Assembly (NCBI RefSeq): GCF_900155865.1
Contig: NZ_LT707006.1
Location: 4,757,779-4,821,778 of the forward strand
DNA: 64,000 bases
DNA from: Bacteroides bouchesdurhonensis
GTDB taxonomy: Bacteria > Bacteroidota > Bacteroidia > Bacteroidales > Bacteroidaceae
Direction of reading: 5' to 3'
Position 1 is the first letter of the stretch, and every line of letters begins with the position of its first letter. The position numbers were made by a program, and so were the translations under genes. Positions 62,267 to 64,000 of this stretch are shown here, in pieces. The notes under the pieces are model-generated. The model saw only the letters and a list, made by a program, of their open reading frames with translations, did not search any database and had not been told where the DNA came from.

Positions 62267-62590
62267 ATGTCGATTCCGTATCAAGTACGTAAGAAAGTGA
62301 ATTTCCTAAAAGGAGAAAAAGAAGAGTTATGGTACGCTGTACCCAAATAGTTACAAAAGAAAGGAAGTAAAACAGAAAAGAATATTGCACGAATGATTGC
62401 CCAACGGATAGAATTACACCGTGTATCGCGCATGTATTTCGTTGCCGACCGCAAAGTAAACAAACGTTTGAAAGAAGAGACTTGCCACCGAATTCCTTTT
62501 AAATATCATCTTCCGGAAAATGTACTGACGAAAGAAATGGAAATCTGCGATATAGAAGATGAAAAGTCTGAAACGAAAGTGGAAGACTAA
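62267..62590 (+). pseudogene. Interrupted small gene, possibly HU/HU-HIG-like
   Basis: ATG 62267 opens a frame (MSIPYQVRKKVNFLKG...LWYAVPK) that meets a TAG stop after 27 codons (62348-62350) and then stays open, in the same frame, to TAA at 62588-62590 (107 codons in all). The beginning resembles Bacteroides HU-HIG DNA-binding proteins (M-I-Y-x-V...WY), as does NIARMIAQRIELHRVS after the stop; the C-terminal part does not. The promoter is intact. A CAG-to-TAG change would explain the break. ATG 62393 could give a 65-residue product. Family call is tentative. Confidence 0.45.
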
Positions 62591-62743
62591 ATAATTGATG
62601 CAAAAACTAAAAACGCTACAAAGTGATGACTATCCTGCTATAATAAGAATATGCAGAGAAGATAACGCATCCGAAACAAATGAATAAAAGGAAATAAGTT
62701 TATAAAATATTATTAATTGAGCTTATCTAAGCTGCAAAAAGGC

Positions 62744-62774
62744 TTGCTTTTTTAATATAATATTCATATATTTG
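62744..62774 (+). promoter_or_regulatory. Promoter of the ExoX-C-like gene
   Basis: -33 TTG (62744-62746), 20-bp spacer, -7 TATATTTG (62767-62774), 27 bp before the start. Confidence 0.65.
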
Positions 62775-62801
62775 AGATATACTTAAAAAGTAAACACAAT
62801 T

Positions 62802-63680
62802 ATGGCTAATCCAAAATTACCGGGTATTCCCGCAAGTGAACAGGCCTTATTGTATGCCAAGCTCAATGAATACAATCGAGGAAGAACTTCTTTCAAGGAA
62901 GCGGGGGTTTATTTGGTAGTATTGCCTAAACCGGGAAAATCCAATTACTCGCTGTGGCACTATTCCCCCTTGCTTGAAAAACAATCTATCATTTATATAC
63001 ATGATTTGTCACCAGATATCAATGAATCATTGAGAATGGCTAGCACCATGCTTTATTACTCACAGCGTTGTCTTATCCTCGTAGAATATAATGAAAAGAG
63101 AATGCAGAGTAATGGTGACGATCTTATCTCTTTCGGAAAATACCGCGGGCATTTTCTGCATGAAATTTTAAAAATAGATCCACCATATCTCAGCTGGATT
63201 GCCTATAAATTTACTCCTAAAACTCCCAAGCAAGAACGGTTCGTGAAAATAGCTCAAGTCTATCATTCTATACATTTGGACTTTATGTTACGTAAAGTCA
63301 AAGAAACGCGGCGTGAAAGCCGTTATCTAGGTGAACCTGGTGAAAAACTGACAGACTTGAGTTTGAAAGTGATGAGAGTAAGACTAGAGGACAACCCATA
63401 TAAAACAAGATTGAATGGCAACATTCCACAATTCTATGTCAAACAGATTTTGACTTTGAACGACGCCAGTGGTAATTCTGTGATTATGACGATTTCATCG
63501 AAAAATCCCAGTTCTGTATCATGTACCCTGTCTGGATTAGAGCATGAATACGAACCGGGACAAATTGTGTATGTAACATCTGCGCGAATTTCACACATAT
63601 ATGAAAGTCATGGGGTTAAATATACACGCCTCAGCCATGTCAAGCTGGCTAATTTCAACGCTTTGTCCAATCATCCTTGA
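62802..63680 (+). CDS. Protein with an ExoX-C-like module, function unknown
   Basis: Cytoplasmic-looking protein of 292 residues. The centre (~108-132) reads ISFGKYRGHFLHEILKIDPPYLSWIA, which fits the small ExoX C-terminal-like/DUF3820 module (FGKYKG..L..V...YL.W) found at the ends of exonucleases and alone. The first ~100 residues are unrecognised; the last ~90 (VKQILTLNDASGNSVIMTIS, YEPGQIVYVTSARISHIYES) look like a beta domain, possibly OB. No nuclease active site is seen, so a nucleic-acid-binding role is only inferred. Own promoter; its 3' end overlaps the convergent gene by 26 bp. Confidence 0.7.
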   Translation: MANPKLPGIPASEQALLYAKLNEYNRGRTSFKEAGVYLVVLPKPGKSNYSLWHYSPLLEKQSIIYIHDLSPDINESLRMASTMLYYSQRCLILVEYNEKRMQSNGDDLISFGKYRGHFLHEILKIDPPYLSWIAYKFTPKTPKQERFVKIAQVYHSIHLDFMLRKVKETRRESRYLGEPGEKLTDLSLKVMRVRLEDNPYKTRLNGNIPQFYVKQILTLNDASGNSVIMTISSKNPSSVSCTLSGLEHEYEPGQIVYVTSARISHIYESHGVKYTRLSHVKLANFNALSNHP

Positions 63681-64000
63681 CGAAACTTGCAGGATAAGAG
63701 ATCCTATCCACTACTCCATCTTTCTGACGAATCCAGGAAGTAAAAGTACGTGTACCTTCATTTAACTCTATGACGCGGGCTCCATTCGGCAAATGATTAT
63801 ATTCCGTATTCCCACCGGTAAAACGCCCGTAAGCCAATAATATATCTTTCCACATCACTGCGTAATCGTTATCATGATCGTGACCAACGAAAACACCCAT
63901 CACATCTCCTGCTTCTTTCATTGCCGCAAACATTCCTGTATTCAACTTAGGAGCACAAGCCTCTTCCATTCGGGTGCCACGAAGGATGGCGTTCTCATTA
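63655..64000 (-). CDS. Metallophosphoesterase, C-terminal part (runs off the window)
   Basis: Open to the right edge, so the start lies beyond 64000; about 115 codons are seen. GVFVGHDHDNDYAVMWKDILLAYGRFTGG contains the terminal GH-x-H metal motif of calcineurin-like phosphoesterases (here GHDH). The remaining motifs must be outside. The family is secreted or periplasmic in many Bacteroides members, but no signal can be judged here. It converges on and overlaps the ExoX-C-like gene by 26 bp. Confidence 0.82.
   Translation of the reverse strand, partial: NENAILRGTRMEEACAPKLNTGMFAAMKEAGDVMGVFVGHDHDNDYAVMWKDILLAYGRFTGGNTEYNHLPNGARVIELNEGTRTFTSWIRQKDGVVDRISYPASFVKDDWTKR

Noticed and set aside
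1-64000. tRNA, rRNA, riboswitches of known class, prophage, replication origin
   Set aside because: Intergenic stretches were read on both strands and none showed a cloverleaf, conserved riboswitch core, phage gene run or DnaA-box cluster.

Overview
The window reads as ordinary chromosomal core of a Bacteroides species (B. thetaiotaomicron/ovatus/fragilis type). Support: A+T-rich DNA, the Bacteroidota -7 promoter box TAnnTTTG in front of most transcription units (often with a TTG/TTTG box 18-20 bp upstream), few Shine-Dalgarno sequences, and families typical of this group (hybrid two-component regulator, DUF4827 lipoprotein, BT_3928-like DoxX protein, BlaI/M56 pair, PdxJ-ExbB-ExbD-TonB cluster). 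I see no rRNA, tRNA, insertion sequence, prophage or CRISPR array.

Layout. 1-13.8 kb (minus): a 1315-residue HTCS-like regulator with a decayed kinase, then DUF4827-glmM, nrnA, and the run tsaC-clc-fmt-rpe-comEC. 13.8-16.7 kb: a thioesterase, a secreted protein with a JAMM-like metal motif, a 690-bp repeat-filled convergent gap and a phosphodiester glycosidase. 17-28 kb (plus): recJ-recQ, a TPR protein, the aromatic amino acid operon pheA-aminotransferase-DAHP synthase/chorismate mutase-tyrA, and dnaG. 28-39.8 kb (minus): DUF1599-DoxX-tpiA-SPOR-folE, an M23/LysM peptidase, ndk, and pdxJ-exbB-exbD-tonB-DJ1-ispD-recG. 39.9-54 kb (mostly plus): nadK, a second repeat-filled convergent gap, mdh, a TolC/HlyD/ABC-2 efflux operon, an outer-membrane barrel protein, blaI-M56 and a thioredoxin-domain protein. 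54-64 kb (mostly minus): mrp, trmB, ilvE-TM2-DUF2752, mnmA-S8 peptidase-xseA-xseB, an interrupted HU-like gene, an ExoX-C-like protein and the end of a metallophosphoesterase gene.

Main finds. (1) Upstream of pheA lies a complete transcription attenuator: a 28-residue leader peptide with 11 Phe/Tyr codons among 13, a 9-bp antiterminator pairing and an intrinsic terminator, directly behind a good promoter. It fits the four operon genes, which lead to Phe and Tyr. (2) Two large convergent-gene gaps, 25 kb apart, hold short repeats at a 21-22-bp period: four palindromes with centres exactly 22 bp apart (15671-15746), and AAGTT/AACTT-headed units enclosed by a 23-bp perfect inverted repeat (40996-41249). 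Both gaps also carry GTGA-type repeats. (3) A secreted protein of unknown family contains HSH-x7-S-x2-D, the JAMM metallopeptidase signature. (4) The BlaI promoter -7 box sits between two dyads inside one larger inverted repeat.

Starts were moved downstream of the longest possible ORF where a -7 box, a signal peptide or family length argued for it (pdxJ, ilvE, dnaG, tsaC, DUF1599, folE, recJ, xseA, TM2, TolC).
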